From: Spiroplasma endosymbiont of 'Nebria riversi'
Lineage (GTDB): Bacteria > Bacillota_I > Bacilli_A > Mycoplasmatales > Nriv7
Direction of reading: 5' to 3'
DNA length: 64,000 nt
NCBI RefSeq assembly: GCF_018831625.1
Contig: NZ_CP065193.1
Location: 744,001 to 808,000 of the forward strand
Shown: one piece after another, positions 29,780 to 39,566 of the stretch
How the letters are laid out: the number at the start of each line of letters is the position of its first letter
How positions within the stretch are numbered: the stretch's first letter is position 1
The notes under the pieces: generated by a model
Told to the model about the DNA's origin: nothing
The model's database searches: none
Seen by the model: only the letters and a program-made list of their open reading frames with translations
Translations under genes and position numbers: made by a program

Positions 29780-30615
29780 TTATGTAGACTGTCATTTTCT
29801 AAATTCAACAGGCGTTAAATAATTTAAACTGCCATGTGTTCTAAGATTATTGTATCAATTAACAAAATCAAATAATTCGCATTTTAATTGTGTTAAATTT
29901 TCAAATTTTTTACCCTTGATAAATTCCGTTTTAAAAGTTTTGTAAGTTGTTTCAGCCACAGCATTGTCATAAGGACAACCCTTCGCACTCAATGATCTTT
30001 TAATATTAAAGGTTAGTAAAATTTTATCAATGATTTTATTTTTGAACGCATTACCACGATCAGTATGAAATAAAGTTATTTTATTTAATGGTCGTGTTAT
30101 TTTATGAAAAGCTTGTTGAACTAGTTCAGCGGTTTTTTTGGTCCGGAACTATAGCCAATTATTTCTCGATTAAACAAGTCAATTAATAAACAAATATAAT
30201 GTCATTTTCCTCCAACTTGCACATATGTTAAATCAATAACAACAACTTCATTAGGTTTTTTGTTATTAAATTGACGATTTAAAACATTACTAATTTGGTC
30301 ATTATTAACCATTGTTTTATGATTACGATATTTTAATTTGGTTTATTTAGAAACCAAATTATTTTTGATCATAAGGAATCTGATTTTTCGACGTGATAAG
30401 ATAATATCTTTTCTCATTAAAACAGCTTTAATTTTACGAGCACCATAAATTTTACGACTTTTATTAAATGCACTGATAACTTCTTCTTCATAATTATTAA
30501 CATCGTACTTAACACAATTATTAGTTTGATAATAATATGTTGATTTTGCTATTTTTAATATTTGATACATTTTTAGTACGGAATATTTTTCTTTATTATT
30601 GTTAGTAACTCCTAT
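29780..30615 (-). pseudogene. IS3 OrfB, nonsense and frameshift (element F)
   Basis: TAA replaces Tyr after NNLVSK, and the CCAAAAAAACCGC deletion shared with element E shifts the frame in the DDE core. Confidence 0.82.
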
Positions 30616-30887
30616 TTTTTGCCAATTATCAGTGCTGCTTGCTTTAAAATGTCATTTTCCATTCGTAATTGTTGGTTTTCTTTTCGCAAGTAAATTAATT
30701 CATTTTCTTCGACAGTGCGATTATCTTGCACTTTAAATGACCCAAAATTATTAAAATTTTCAATTCACTGATATACGGCTGATTTTGAAACCCCGTATTC
30801 TTTAATAATTTCAACAATGCTTTTTCCGTTTTGATAAAGCATGACAATTTGTTTTTTAAATTCATTTGAATATGAGTTTTTCCCCAT
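30612..30887 (-). CDS. IS3-family OrfA (element F)
   Basis: Intact 91 residues with consensus HTH ([15 protein letters not shown]) and coiled coil. The variant Gly-Val in EYGVSK is shared with element H. Confidence 0.8.
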
Positions 30888-30966
30888 TTTTATCTTCCAA
30901 TTTTCTTCTCAATTTTATTTTATTTGAAAGTCCAAATAAATATGGTCCAACTTATTGTAACCGATT

Positions 30967-31343
30967 CAATCTATTTGACTTCGCTCAATAACAAAACTTA
31001 TAACTAATTGTCATATTAGTATTAGTTAATTTTCCAGCAATATGCTTATCAACCGCAATGACTTTAAAATTTAATTTTATTTGTTCAATATCTTCATCCA
31101 TATCTAAAAAAGCAAATAATCATTACGAAATTTATAATATTCATCTTTAATAATATTAAGCATTTTGTAATTCTCTTTGTTAAGTTTTTTTATTCGTTGT
31201 TCGGTTTCATAACTAATAATTTTTTCTTTAAATTCATCTCAATTAAGATTCTGAGATAAATCTAAAAATTGATTGAAAAACAACTTAGGTATTGGGATTA
31301 CTTGGTTAATTCAGCGCATTAAAAATAACTTATTTGGATCCAC
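30967..31343 (-). pseudogene. Unidentified phage-type gene, frameshifted and IS-truncated
   Basis: GTG 31343 with AGAAAGGA upstream: VDPNKLFLMRWINQVIPIPK, a charged middle (EKIISYETEQRIKKLNKEN), a frameshift near 31120 (FRND then FAFLDMDEDIEQIKLNF) and TNMTISYKFCYWAKSNRLN at the IS3-F left edge. No known domain seen. Same strand and decay state as the phage genes to its left. Confidence 0.5.
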
Positions 31344-31658
31344 ATCTAATATTCCTTTCTGATTACTATATAAAAAATAAAAATTAAAAGCACTTTAATT
31401 CTTAACTAAAAATTAAAGTGCTAATTTTTTTAAAGATAAATTAAGTTATCTTTAAAATTAAACAAACTTTTTTATTGCAGAGTACGCGCCTGAACTGCTA
31501 TAGTTTTTTAAATAATTTTAAAAAACTGGCTATCTTTACCATTGGAGTAGACCAATCCAATTTTTAAATATAATTTATATAATTACTACTAAATTACACT
31601 TTTTATTATGTAATAAAATAATAAAAATATCAAGGGCAATAATTATCAAGCATATTAT
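31344..31658. other. Intergenic region with one hairpin
   Basis: AGCACTTTAATT (31389-31400) pairs with AATTAAAGTGCT (31411-31422), T-rich on both sides, so a possible bidirectional terminator. A second short hairpin (TTTTTTAAATAATTTTAAAAAA) lies near 31503-31524. No gene or tRNA seen in the rest. Confidence 0.5.
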
Positions 31659-31988
31659 TTATTCAAGAATATAATGACCAACCCGCATGATGCGATCAGC
31701 AATAATTTCTAAATAATGATTCTCATTATCTTTATATTGAAATGATTGAATTCTAGCTTTAATAGCAATCACCGTATCAATTACTAAAAATGATACGATA
31801 TCAGCAATTAAATTATTTCACACTTTAATAACAAGATAATCTTCATCATAATGACCTAATTTATTTTTAAAAGGTCGGGTTATATTAATAGTTAATCGTA
31901 TCATTTTTGATGTTTTTTCACCAGTTTGATTATGAATAATTTCTGGTGGATTAACAATTATTCCTACTAAAACAAGATTATTTAACAT
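31659..31988 (-). CDS. Single-stranded DNA-binding protein-like (OB fold)
   Basis: 109 residues starting MLNNLVLVGIIVNPPEII, the MINxVVLVGRLxxDPE opening of SSB, then IRLTINITRPFKN, EDYLVIKVWNNLIADIVSFL (strand pair with the SSB WNNLAE pattern) and YLEIIADRIMRVG. It lacks an acidic C-terminal tail, so it is shorter than the main replicative SSB and is probably an accessory paralogue. AGGTAGATGATATA precedes the ATG. It lies 79 bases downstream of acpS on the same strand, so the two may share a transcript. Confidence 0.75.
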
Positions 31989-32067
31989 TATATCATCTAC
32001 CTTTCCTATTTTATTGTAAAAGAAGATAGCAGTGATTTTTAAGTTAAAAGATATTACTGTCGTATAT

Positions 32068-32400
32068 TTATAATGTTAATATTGCCATACCAACGGCATA
32101 TTCTTTTTCATGACTAATTGATAATCAACTATTATTTTCAAATCCAATCCATTGTAATTGCTTATTTACTAATTGAATATTAACTTCACAAAAAATTAAA
32201 ACCTCATTAACATTATTTATTGCTTTATACAATGCTTCTTTTAATGCTCATCTCCCTGCTAAAAATTGTTTTTTTTCGGTTTCACTTTTAATTGTTTGTA
32301 AATAACTAACTTCTTCTAAATGTAATACTTTATTAATAAATGATTTTTTTAATTGCATTCGTTTAATGCTAACAATATCAATTCCCACACCTTTAATCAT
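32068..32400 (-). CDS. acpS: Holo-[acyl-carrier-protein] synthase
   Basis: 110 residues. GVGIDIVSIKRMQ (Mg-binding Asp), the AGRWALKEALYKAI motif (catalytic Glu; Trp is UGA here) and LSISHEKEYAVGMAIL are the three AcpS motifs. It attaches 4'-phosphopantetheine from CoA to acyl carrier protein. Of interest here because CoA supply genes (coaX and probably the S component) are damaged in the same window. Confidence 0.93.
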
Positions 32401-32605
32401 TTTTATTGCCATCCTTTTGAAATAATATTATTTAAATTATAACAAAGAAACAATTTATAAATAAAACTATTAATTAATATGATAGAGTTTCTATTTTGGT
32501 AGATTATGTTGTAAAAATGTGTTCCAATGTCTTAATTGGAATTCACGAGCTTCAAATTATCTTAAATTATATCATTTGTTTAATTTAAAATGGTGAAAAA
32601 TAATT

Positions 32606-33752
32606 TTAATTTTGTCTAAAACTCTTGATAAAATAAAAAAAATCATCAACTTGATAATTTTAAAAGGCTTTTATGTAAAATTACTATTTTTACTTTAATT
32701 TTTTATACATTAAAATATAATACCGCTGTTTGTTGGTTTGGGGTCAAACCCTTATGTTGGTATTTTCATTTTCAGAGATTTAAATAATTTTGAATATTAG
32801 TAAAACCTAAACCATGATAATGAATTAAGGCTTCTTTAAGACTAGATTGTAATTTACTGATTTTATTTAATTTACGATAACTAGCTTCAGGATTAATTGT
32901 TGTTTTAGTTACACATAAAGTAGAATTTGTTTGTTTTGCTACTAAAAAATATAATTTTTGCATATCAGAAGTAATAATTGAATTTTGGTTAATTAATTCT
33001 TTGTTCATATTTTCAATAACTCATTGTTTTTGTAAACGTTTGGTGTTTGTGGATTTAACATAAATATTATTATTATTATTATCAACTGCCATTTGAATAC
33101 AGCATTTAGTATTAGTTGCGAATGGGTCAAGGTGAATTCTTCGTGGATCAGTTTTATGTTTGAAATTTCCTTTATGAATTTCTTTAATAAATGTTTCATC
33201 GATTTGGATTTTACCAGATAATTTTTTAAATTTTAATTGGGTATTTTCTAATTGTTTTGATTTCATTAATTTTTGACGATTATATCAAGCAGTTTTTAAT
33301 GTAGTTTTAATAAAACGAGAAATTGTTTTACTATATTGCCCCAGCAATGAAATTTGAATCAATAAATTTCATTGTTCATAATTTAAATGACTTCAATAAA
33401 TAAAATGATTACGAGAAGCGTCAAAACTTGCACGGCAATTTTTACATAAATATTTTTGTTTTTCTTCTGAATTATGTCCATTTTTAACGCAATGGTAAGA
33501 TTCACATTTAGGGCATTTAAATACTCTGTGCTCTAAATTTTTGATCAATTTCATTTAAACGTTTTTGTTTTTTTATTAATTCTGCTTGTTTTTTGACTTT
33601 TTCATAAAATTCTAAAAATTGATCATCTGTTAAAGTATTTACTAGTTCTTGAATTATTTTTTCCATAATTATTACCCACCTCTATCATATTAAAAATATA
33701 CCTAAAATTAAGTATATTCAATAAATATCAAGAGTTTTCTACAAAATTAAAA
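32606..33752 (-). mobile_element. IS1595-family element, copy 4
   Basis: Minus orientation; both ends present (TTTTAATTTTGTCTAAAAC at 32606; the other end at 33752). Confidence 0.85.
32703..33666 (-). pseudogene. IS1595-family transposase, frameshifted
   Basis: After KFRA the sequence GCACAGAGTATTTAAATGCCC replaces GCACAAGGTATTAAATGCCC, shifting frame just before the zinc ribbon. An extra Asn codon also lies in the NNNN run (AVDNNNNNIYVK). The catalytic IDETFIK segment is intact. Confidence 0.83.
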
Positions 33753-33941
33753 AAAATAATCAAAATATGAATACAAAAAATATTACTTTCGTAATTAATA
33801 ATAGATTTGTTAAGTTTTTAATTAAATTAGAAAAGAGTAAAGAATTTTTTAGATTATTTACCTTTTTTTGAACCATTTTTAGTAATAGGTAATTCGTACC
33901 TATTATCAATACCGACTTATTTTTGTGTTTTTTTGCGAATA

Positions 33942-35045
33942 CTATTTAGTAGCTAATATCTCAAAATCCAATGTACCTCATTCAGTACCATTCACAATAA
34001 GCGTAAGTGAATGAATACCTGGATAATGCTTTCTTGTGCTTACATCTGCAAATGAATGTCTTTTTGTATAAGATTTCTTCGTGTTTGCGTTTAAAGATAT
34101 CTCGGAGATTTGGAATATCTTACAATTTCGTTTACCATTTGCTTTTACATAATCAATAGCATATTCTAATCGTAACTTGATCGCTTTTTTTGATTCAATC
34201 TTAAAGGAAAAACTCATCTCCGCTCCAAAAAAATAGACTCAAAACTCAAAGAGAAATCATCCACATTCACACAATCAATATTTTTAAATCCGAATATGTC
34301 CAGTGTAACCCTTATTGCCTTTTTTTAGAATTGTTCTACAACCATGCTTTACAATCCAATCAGTACGGCTGTTTTTACCATACCATTCCCTTGCAATTTT
34401 TGTAACTAGATTAGGATGTGTTTTGGAAATATCATTTAAGTTATTGGCTACACTTTTGCGAACATATAGTGACGGATCATCTTTTAATTGTTCTAAAATA
34501 TTAAAGATTGGGTAAGGGTTTTTTTTGAAACTTGCTAATGATTGGCCTCAAGGTAATTGCGGGCGGTAACCTCCGCTAGCAAGTCGTCGCACATGTTCAT
34601 TCTCATGGTTAGACCAAGCGAACATTTGTTGCATCATACGCTTTTCATGATTTATGATAAATTGTCTCACTGCAAATTCAGAAGATGAGGATTTAGTATA
34701 CCGTTCTAATGCAGTTATTGACAAATTCCAATGCCCTTCATTCTGCCCGTAGATTTCAACAAAATCAGGGAAGTACATTAAAGTAAAGTCATTTAACCCT
34801 ACAGGATAATGAGCTATGATTTTATCAATAATTTCAAGTGCTTATTCATAATCACTTGGCAAATACCTTCCTAAATTCATAGTAATTTTCCTCATACGAG
34901 CTTTCAGTTCTAACTTATCTCATGTTTTTTCTATAATGTCATTAATAAAATTATCAATCTTAAACAAAGGATATACAGCTCTAATTCTCAAAGCCAAATC
35001 TTGAATTGACTGGTCATTATAACTGTTTTTTAATAGTTTGGGCAT
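33942..35045 (-). pseudogene. DNA alkylation repair HEAT-repeat protein, decayed
   Basis: From ATG 35045: MPKLLKNSYNDQSIQDLALR, then TAA (34842-34844) after LPSDYE, TLMYFPDFVEIYGQNEGHW, SSSSEFAVRQFIINHEKRMM, NHENEHVRRLASGGYRPQLP, SLYVRKSVANNLNDISK and TDWIVKHGCRTILKKGN. Frameshifts follow near 34285 and 34235, and a C-terminal domain ends KHYPGIHSLTLIVNG. This matches the ~370-residue AlkD/AlkC-type alkylbase glycosylase family of Bacillota, HEAT-like repeats plus a C-terminal beta domain. Trp is TGG at four sites (HWN, AWS, EWY, DWI) and UGA at three, unlike its neighbours, which suggests transfer from a standard-code donor. IS3-G lies 8 bases upstream and removed the ribosome site. Confidence 0.8.
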
Positions 35046-35132
35046 ATATTTTGGACAGGTTACAATAAGTTGGACCATATTTATGTGGACTTTCAAATAA
35101 AATAAAATTATTAAGAAAGTAGGAAGATAAAA

Positions 35133-35408
35133 ATGGGGAAAAACTCATATTCAAATGAATTTAAAAAACAAATTGTCATGCTTTATCAAAACGGAAAAAG
35201 CATTGTTGAAATTATTAAAGAATACGGAATTTCAAAATCAGCCGTATATCAGTGAATTGAAAATTTTAATAATTTTGGGTCATTTAAAGTGCAAGATAAT
35301 TGCACTGTCGAAGAAAATGAATTAATTTACTTGCGAAAAGAAAACCAACAATTACGAATGGAAAATGACATTTTAAAGCAAGCAGCACTGATAATTGGTA
35401 AAAAATAG
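35133..35408 (+). CDS. IS3-family OrfA (element G)
   Basis: Intact 91-residue consensus OrfA ending GGT AAA AAA TAG. Confidence 0.8.
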
Positions 35409-36241
35409 GAATTATTAACAATAATAAAGAAAAATATTCCGTGCTAAAAATGTGTCAAATATTAAAAATAGCAAAATCAACATATTATTATCAAACTAAT
35501 AATTTTGTTAATTATGATGTTAATAACCATGAAGAAGAAGTTATCAGTGCATTTAATAAAAGTCGTAAAATTTAAGGTGCTCGTAAAATTAAAGCTGTTT
35601 TAATGAGAAAAGATATTATCTTATCACGTTGAAAAATCAGATTCCTTATGATCAAAAATAATTTGGTTTCTAAATACACCAAATTAAAATATCGTAATCA
35701 TAAAACAATGGTTAATAATGACCAAATTAGTAATGTTTTAAATCGTCAATTTAATAACAAAAAACCTAATGAAGTTGTTGTTAGTGATTTAACATATGTG
35801 CAAGTTGGAGTAAAATGACATTATATTTGTTTATTAATTGACTTGTTTAATCGAGAAATAATTGGCTATAGTGCCGAACCAAACAAAACCGCTGAACTAG
35901 TTCAACAAGCTTTTCATAAAATAACATGACCATTAAATAAAATAACTTTATTTCATACTGATCGTGGTAATGAGTTCAAAAATAAAATCATTGATGAAAT
36001 TTTAATAACCTTTAATATTAAAAGATCATTGAGTGCGAAGGGTTGTCCTTATGACAATGCTGTGGCTGAAACAACTTACAAAACTTTTAAAACGGAATTT
36101 ATCAAGGGTAAAAAATTTGAAAATTTAACATAATTAAAATGAGAATTATTTGATTTTGTTAATTTATAAAATAACATTAGAATACATGTTGGTTTAAATT
36201 ATTTAACGCCTGTTAAATTTAGAAAATGACAGTCGACATAA
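35405..36241 (+). pseudogene. IS3 OrfB, multiple nonsense codons (element G)
   Basis: TAA replaces Tyr in RKIY-GARK (as in element D), and TAA replaces Gln in NLTQLK. Scattered missense includes loss of conserved Arg at SRRKIRF (Trp) and TRPLNK (Trp). Confidence 0.82.
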
Positions 36242-36270
36242 AAATTGCCCAAAAAAGGGCCGCCATACCA

Positions 36271-36335
36271 ATTTAGAATACTTAAAAATGGATAAATTTA
36301 GCAAATTTTTAAGAAAAATGAAAGAAAAGGAATAA
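36271..36335 (+). pseudogene. Plectrovirus Zot-like ATPase, C-terminal 21 codons
   Basis: NLEYLKMDKFSKFLRKMKEK then TAA, matching the C-terminus ALEYLKMEKFSKILTKLK of the complete gene at 45833-46699. Cut on the left by IS3-G. Confidence 0.7.
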
Positions 36336-36341
36336 TAAAAA

Positions 36342-36626
36342 ATGGAAAATCTCGCAAAAATGACCGACTTCCTGGCTCAAATGCTTTATAAGGTTTTTAA
36401 CTTAATTTGAAGTCTTGAAGTACCAGGAACGAATGTTCAACTAATATTTCCTCTATTTTTAACACTAACTGTAGAATTTATTATTGCAATTATTCTTGGA
36501 TTTTGTAGTCAACAAGTTAATTTAGAAAAACAACGCCAATATGCTGTTAAAAATAAGGGGCATTTAAGTGCGTGAGGAAAAGCTAAAAAACAAATAAAAC
36601 CAATAAAAACAAAACAAGGTAACTAA
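36342..36626 (+). CDS. Plectrovirus small membrane protein (MENL family)
   Basis: 94 residues starting MENLAKMTDFLAQMLYKVF with AAAGGAATAAT upstream. It has one long hydrophobic helix (IFPLFLTLTVEFIIAIIL, residues ~32-50) and then a basic tail (KAKKQIKPIKTKQ). It is homologous in sequence pattern and gene position (after Zot, before an ~85-residue membrane protein) to 45492-45818. This type of protein, basic tail after a single helix, may be a minor coat or assembly protein of the filamentous virion; function inferred only from context. Two bases separate it from the next gene. Confidence 0.7.
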
Positions 36627-36628
36627 CA

Positions 36629-36901
36629 ATGTTTAAACTAATTATTATTTTTATCTTAATAACTGTTCTCGGGTTATTAGCTGGTAGTCATTTTGAAACT
36701 TTAACGAATTATATTAGCGAAGGCCTTGCCAATTTCCAAAAATTTATTACTAGCAATTTAACAATTTTAGAACTATTTAAACCAATGGCTCGAACATTTT
36801 CACAACATCCAATCTTCACCATTCTTGGTGTTACTTGTGTACTTATTGCTTTATTTATTGTATTTGGTATGGCGACGCTTTTTTGGACACTTTTTATGTA
36901 G
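36629..36901 (+). CDS. Plectrovirus membrane protein, C-terminus replaced by IS3
   Basis: MFKLIIIFILITVLGLLAGS with two hydrophobic helices and the central TLTNYISEGLANFQKF, parallel to MFKLIILFILVAVFYIFALN at 45228-45482. The last ~12 codons (MATLFWTLFM) come from IS3-H's right end, so native FIVFG is followed by foreign sequence. Probably non-native product. Confidence 0.65.
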   Translation: MFKLIIIFILITVLGLLAGSHFETLTNYISEGLANFQKFITSNLTILELFKPMARTFSQHPIFTILGVTCVLIALFIVFGMATLFWTLFM

Positions 36902-37729
36902 ACTGTCATTTTCTAAATTCAACAGGCGTTAAATAATTTAAACTGCCATGTATTCTAAGATTATTGTATCAATTAACAAAATCAAATAATTCGCATTTTA
37001 ATTATGTTGAATTTTCAAATTTTTTACCCTTGATAAATCCCGTTTTAAAAGTTTTGTAAGTTGTTTCAGCCACAGCATTGTCATAAGGACAACCCTTCGC
37101 ACTCAATGATCTTTTAATATTAAAGGTTATTAAAATTTCATCAATGATTTTATTTTTGAACTCATTACCACGATCATTATGAAATAAAGTTATTTTATTT
37201 AATGGTCGTGTTATTTTATGAAAAGCTTGTTGAACTAGTTCAGCGGTTTTGTTTGGTCTGGCACTATAGCCAATTATTTCTCGATTAAACAAGTCAATTA
37301 ATAAACAAATATAATGTCATTTTACTCCAACTTGCACATATGTTAAATCACTAACAACAACTTCATTAGTTTTTTGTTATTAAATTGACGATTTAAAACA
37401 TTACTAATTTGGTCATTATTAACCATTGTTTTATGATTACGATATTTTAATTTGGTGTATTTAGAAACCAAATTATTTTTGATCATAAGGAATCTGATTT
37501 TTCGACGTGATAAGATAATATCTTTTCTCATTAAAACAGCTTTAATTTTACGAGCACCATAAATTTTACGATTTTTATTAAATGCACCGATAACTTCTTC
37601 TTCATAATTATTAACATCATACTTAACACAATTATTAGTTTGATAATAATATGTTGATTTTGCTATTTTTAATATTTGACACATTTTTAGCACGGAATAT
37701 TTTTCTTTATTATTGTTAATAATTCCTAT
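36894..37729 (-). pseudogene. IS3 OrfB, frameshifted (element H)
   Basis: One G is missing in the NKKPNEVV region (reads NKKLMKLLLVI and stops), just before the first catalytic Asp. FHNDRGNEF replaces FHTDRGNEF. Confidence 0.82.
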
Positions 37730-38001
37730 TTTTTGCCAATTATCAGTGTTGCTTGCTTTAAAATGTCATTTTCCATTCGTAATTGTTGGTTTTCTTTTCG
37801 CAAGTAAATTAATTCATTTTCTTCGACAGTGTGGTTATCTTGCGATTTAAATGATCCAAAATTATTAAAATTTTCAATTCAATGATATACGGCTGATTTT
37901 GAAACCCCGTATTCTTTAATAATTTCAACAATGCTTTTTCAGTTTTGATAAAGCATGACAATTTGTTTTTTAAATTCATTTGAATATGAGTTTTTCCCCA
38001 T
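37726..38001 (-). CDS. IS3-family OrfA (element H)
   Basis: Open 91 codons with missense changes (YQNWKS for YQNGKS in the HTH region, ATLIIGKK at the end). Confidence 0.75.
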
Positions 38002-38081
38002 TTTTATCTTCCTACTTTCTTAATAATTTTATTTTATTTGAAAGTCCACATAAATATGGTCCAACTTATTGTAACCTATCC

Positions 38082-38809
38082 AAAATACAAACATGCTCGT
38101 AGAGAATTAGAAAACAAACGAGGTCATTTTTTAATGTTAAAAGTTGGTAAACGAATAAGTACAATGGATTATTGTAATTTATTAATTATGACAAAATAAT
38201 TGTTTGTGGCGATGGTGATGTTTGAATTAGAGAAATTGCCAATAGTTTTGGTAATGTTAGATATATTTTAGATGGTTACCACGCTATTAAAAAATTAAAA
38301 CAAACGGCATTTAATATTATTTTTGAAAATCGCAAAATAGCATTAAATAGTTGAATTAAATTATATAAGGATGGCGCAATCATCAAGAATTAATCAAAAA
38401 CATTCGTAATATTGCTAAAAATGAATTAAATAAAGATATTAAAACAAATTTAAGGAAGGCGAGTAATTATTTCAGTAATAATAAGCATGGCATTCATCAT
38501 CAAAATTTAGAATGAAATATCGGTTGTAGCATTGAAAGTGATGTATCTCATTTAGTAAAACAACAATTAGGATATGGGGCAAAAATATATAATCATAAGA
38601 ATTTAAATAACCTATTACATTTAAGAATGGCAAATTTAAACAAATTAAATGTATTACATTACATTAATGAAAGTATTAATTCAGAAATAAAAATCATAAA
38701 AGAAATATATAAAAATTCATTATGAAATAAATATAATAATAAAAATGATGATATTTGAATTAACTATAAAGGTAATGCTATAACAAATAAATATAATAGA
38801 TTTAAGTAA
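38082..38809 (+). pseudogene. ISLre2/UPF0236-type transposase, C-terminal half, frameshifted
   Basis: Starts at the IS3-H edge with KYKHARRELENKRGHFLMLK, then deletion and frameshift near 38197, CGDGDVWIREIANSFGNV and RYILDGYHAIKKLKQTAF (the DG.W and Y/FH elements of UPF0236 transposases, called Mbov_0401-like in mycoplasmas), a second shift near 38375, and LEWNIGCSIESDVSHLVKQQ to NKYNRFK at 38809. The 5' half is missing. It is followed directly by repeat R, whose copy here is the only one not abutted by IS1595. Confidence 0.7.
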
Positions 38810-38845
38810 GTAAAAATATTAGTTAAAATTTAATAAAATTAATAA

Positions 38846-39000
38846 TTTTTCATTGTGTAAAAATTCAATAATATGATAAAATGGTAACGAATAAAAATGA
38901 AAATAACAAGAAAGGCAGGGTTAGTTTAGTAATTAAATAATATAATTAGCTGATTGTTTTATTTCTTCAAAGCAATACCTAAGAAAACTAAACGCGACCC
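38846..39000 (+). repeat. 155-bp repeat R, copy 3 (next to ISLre2 remnant)
   Basis: Starts 36 bases after the ISLre2 stop and ends at CGCGACCC, joined to the middle of the nadD/yqeK gene. This placement is the best evidence that R is the 3' end of an ISLre2-type element. Promoter TTGTGT-18-TAAAAT points outward to the nadD/yqeK remnant. Confidence 0.65.
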
Positions 39001-39551
39001 AATCATAATAAAGTTATTTTACAACCACTTTTTGCTAATATTAGTTCAACTAAAATTCGCCAAGAAATCATAACAACAATTGATTCTAAAGTTTTAGCAT
39101 ATATTAATGATAATTTACTTTATATTGCTGATCGTTTGTTATTACATATGGATAAAACTCGTTATCTTCATTGTTTAAATGTAGGAACAATGGCAAAACA
39201 ATTAGCGAATCATTATCAAGTTAATTGTTTAAAAGCCGAAATAGCAGGCGTTTATCACGATATAACTAAACAATGAGAAGATGCTCAACATCAGCAATAT
39301 TTACAACAGTATTTACCACAATTTTTAAGTGAAACCGTACCAACTTGACATTCAAAAACAGGAACATTATGTTTAGAACATCATTTAGGTTTTAATGATA
39401 AAGAAATTATCCTCATATTGATAATTTGCGAAAATTAGCATTTACTAATCTTGATGAAGCTTTTAAAAAAATTTTTTATTATCATTATTTAGAAGTATTT
39501 AATAAAAATGGTATTGATAATATTGGTCAAGAAATTGAAAAAGTTTTTTAA
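39001..39551 (+). pseudogene. NadD-YqeK fusion (NaMN adenylyltransferase/HD hydrolase), truncated
   Basis: Begins at the R edge with ILQPLFANISSTKIRQEIIT, whose ISSTKIR is the conserved C-terminal motif of NadD. Then comes the YqeK HD domain: MDKTRYLHCLNVGTMAKQLA, AGVYHDITKQWED (HD pair) and CLEHHLGFNDKEII. A deletion and frameshift near 39412 remove the IFVADYIEP-type segment, and PHIDNLRKLAFTNLDEAFKK follows to TAA 39551, which lies in the IS1595 end. Fused NadD-YqeK proteins are usual in mollicutes. The adenylyltransferase half is gone and the HD half damaged, so NAD synthesis must rely on another locus. Confidence 0.8.
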
Positions 39552-39566
39552 TTTTGTAGAAAATTC
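39546..39566 (+). repeat. Partial duplicate of the IS1595 left end
   Basis: TTTTAATTTTGTAGAAAATTC directly precedes the true left end of copy 5 (TTTTAATTTTGTAGAAAAA from 39567). The outer ~20 bases of the terminal repeat are therefore present twice in tandem. Confidence 0.7.

Larger units (their letters stand above)
29752..30966 (-). mobile_element. IS3-family element F
   Basis: Right end intact (GGTATGGCAACCC). The left end reads GAATCGGTTACAATAAG, so its outermost bases differ. It separates two decayed phage genes. Confidence 0.83.
35053..36270 (+). mobile_element. IS3-family element G
   Basis: Left end GGACAGGTTACAATAAG and right end (CCATACC at 36270) are both present but diverged. It faces element H tail to tail across a 595-base plectrovirus fragment. 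Confidence 0.85.
36866..38081 (-). mobile_element. IS3-family element H
   Basis: Both ends present: right end GGTATGGCGACGC at 36866, left end complete (GGATAGGTTACAATAAG, reverse) to 38081. Confidence 0.87.

Noticed and set aside
31440-31570. Possible tRNA or structured RNA with short hairpins
   Set aside because: No acceptor stem, D-loop GG or T-loop pattern could be paired on either strand.
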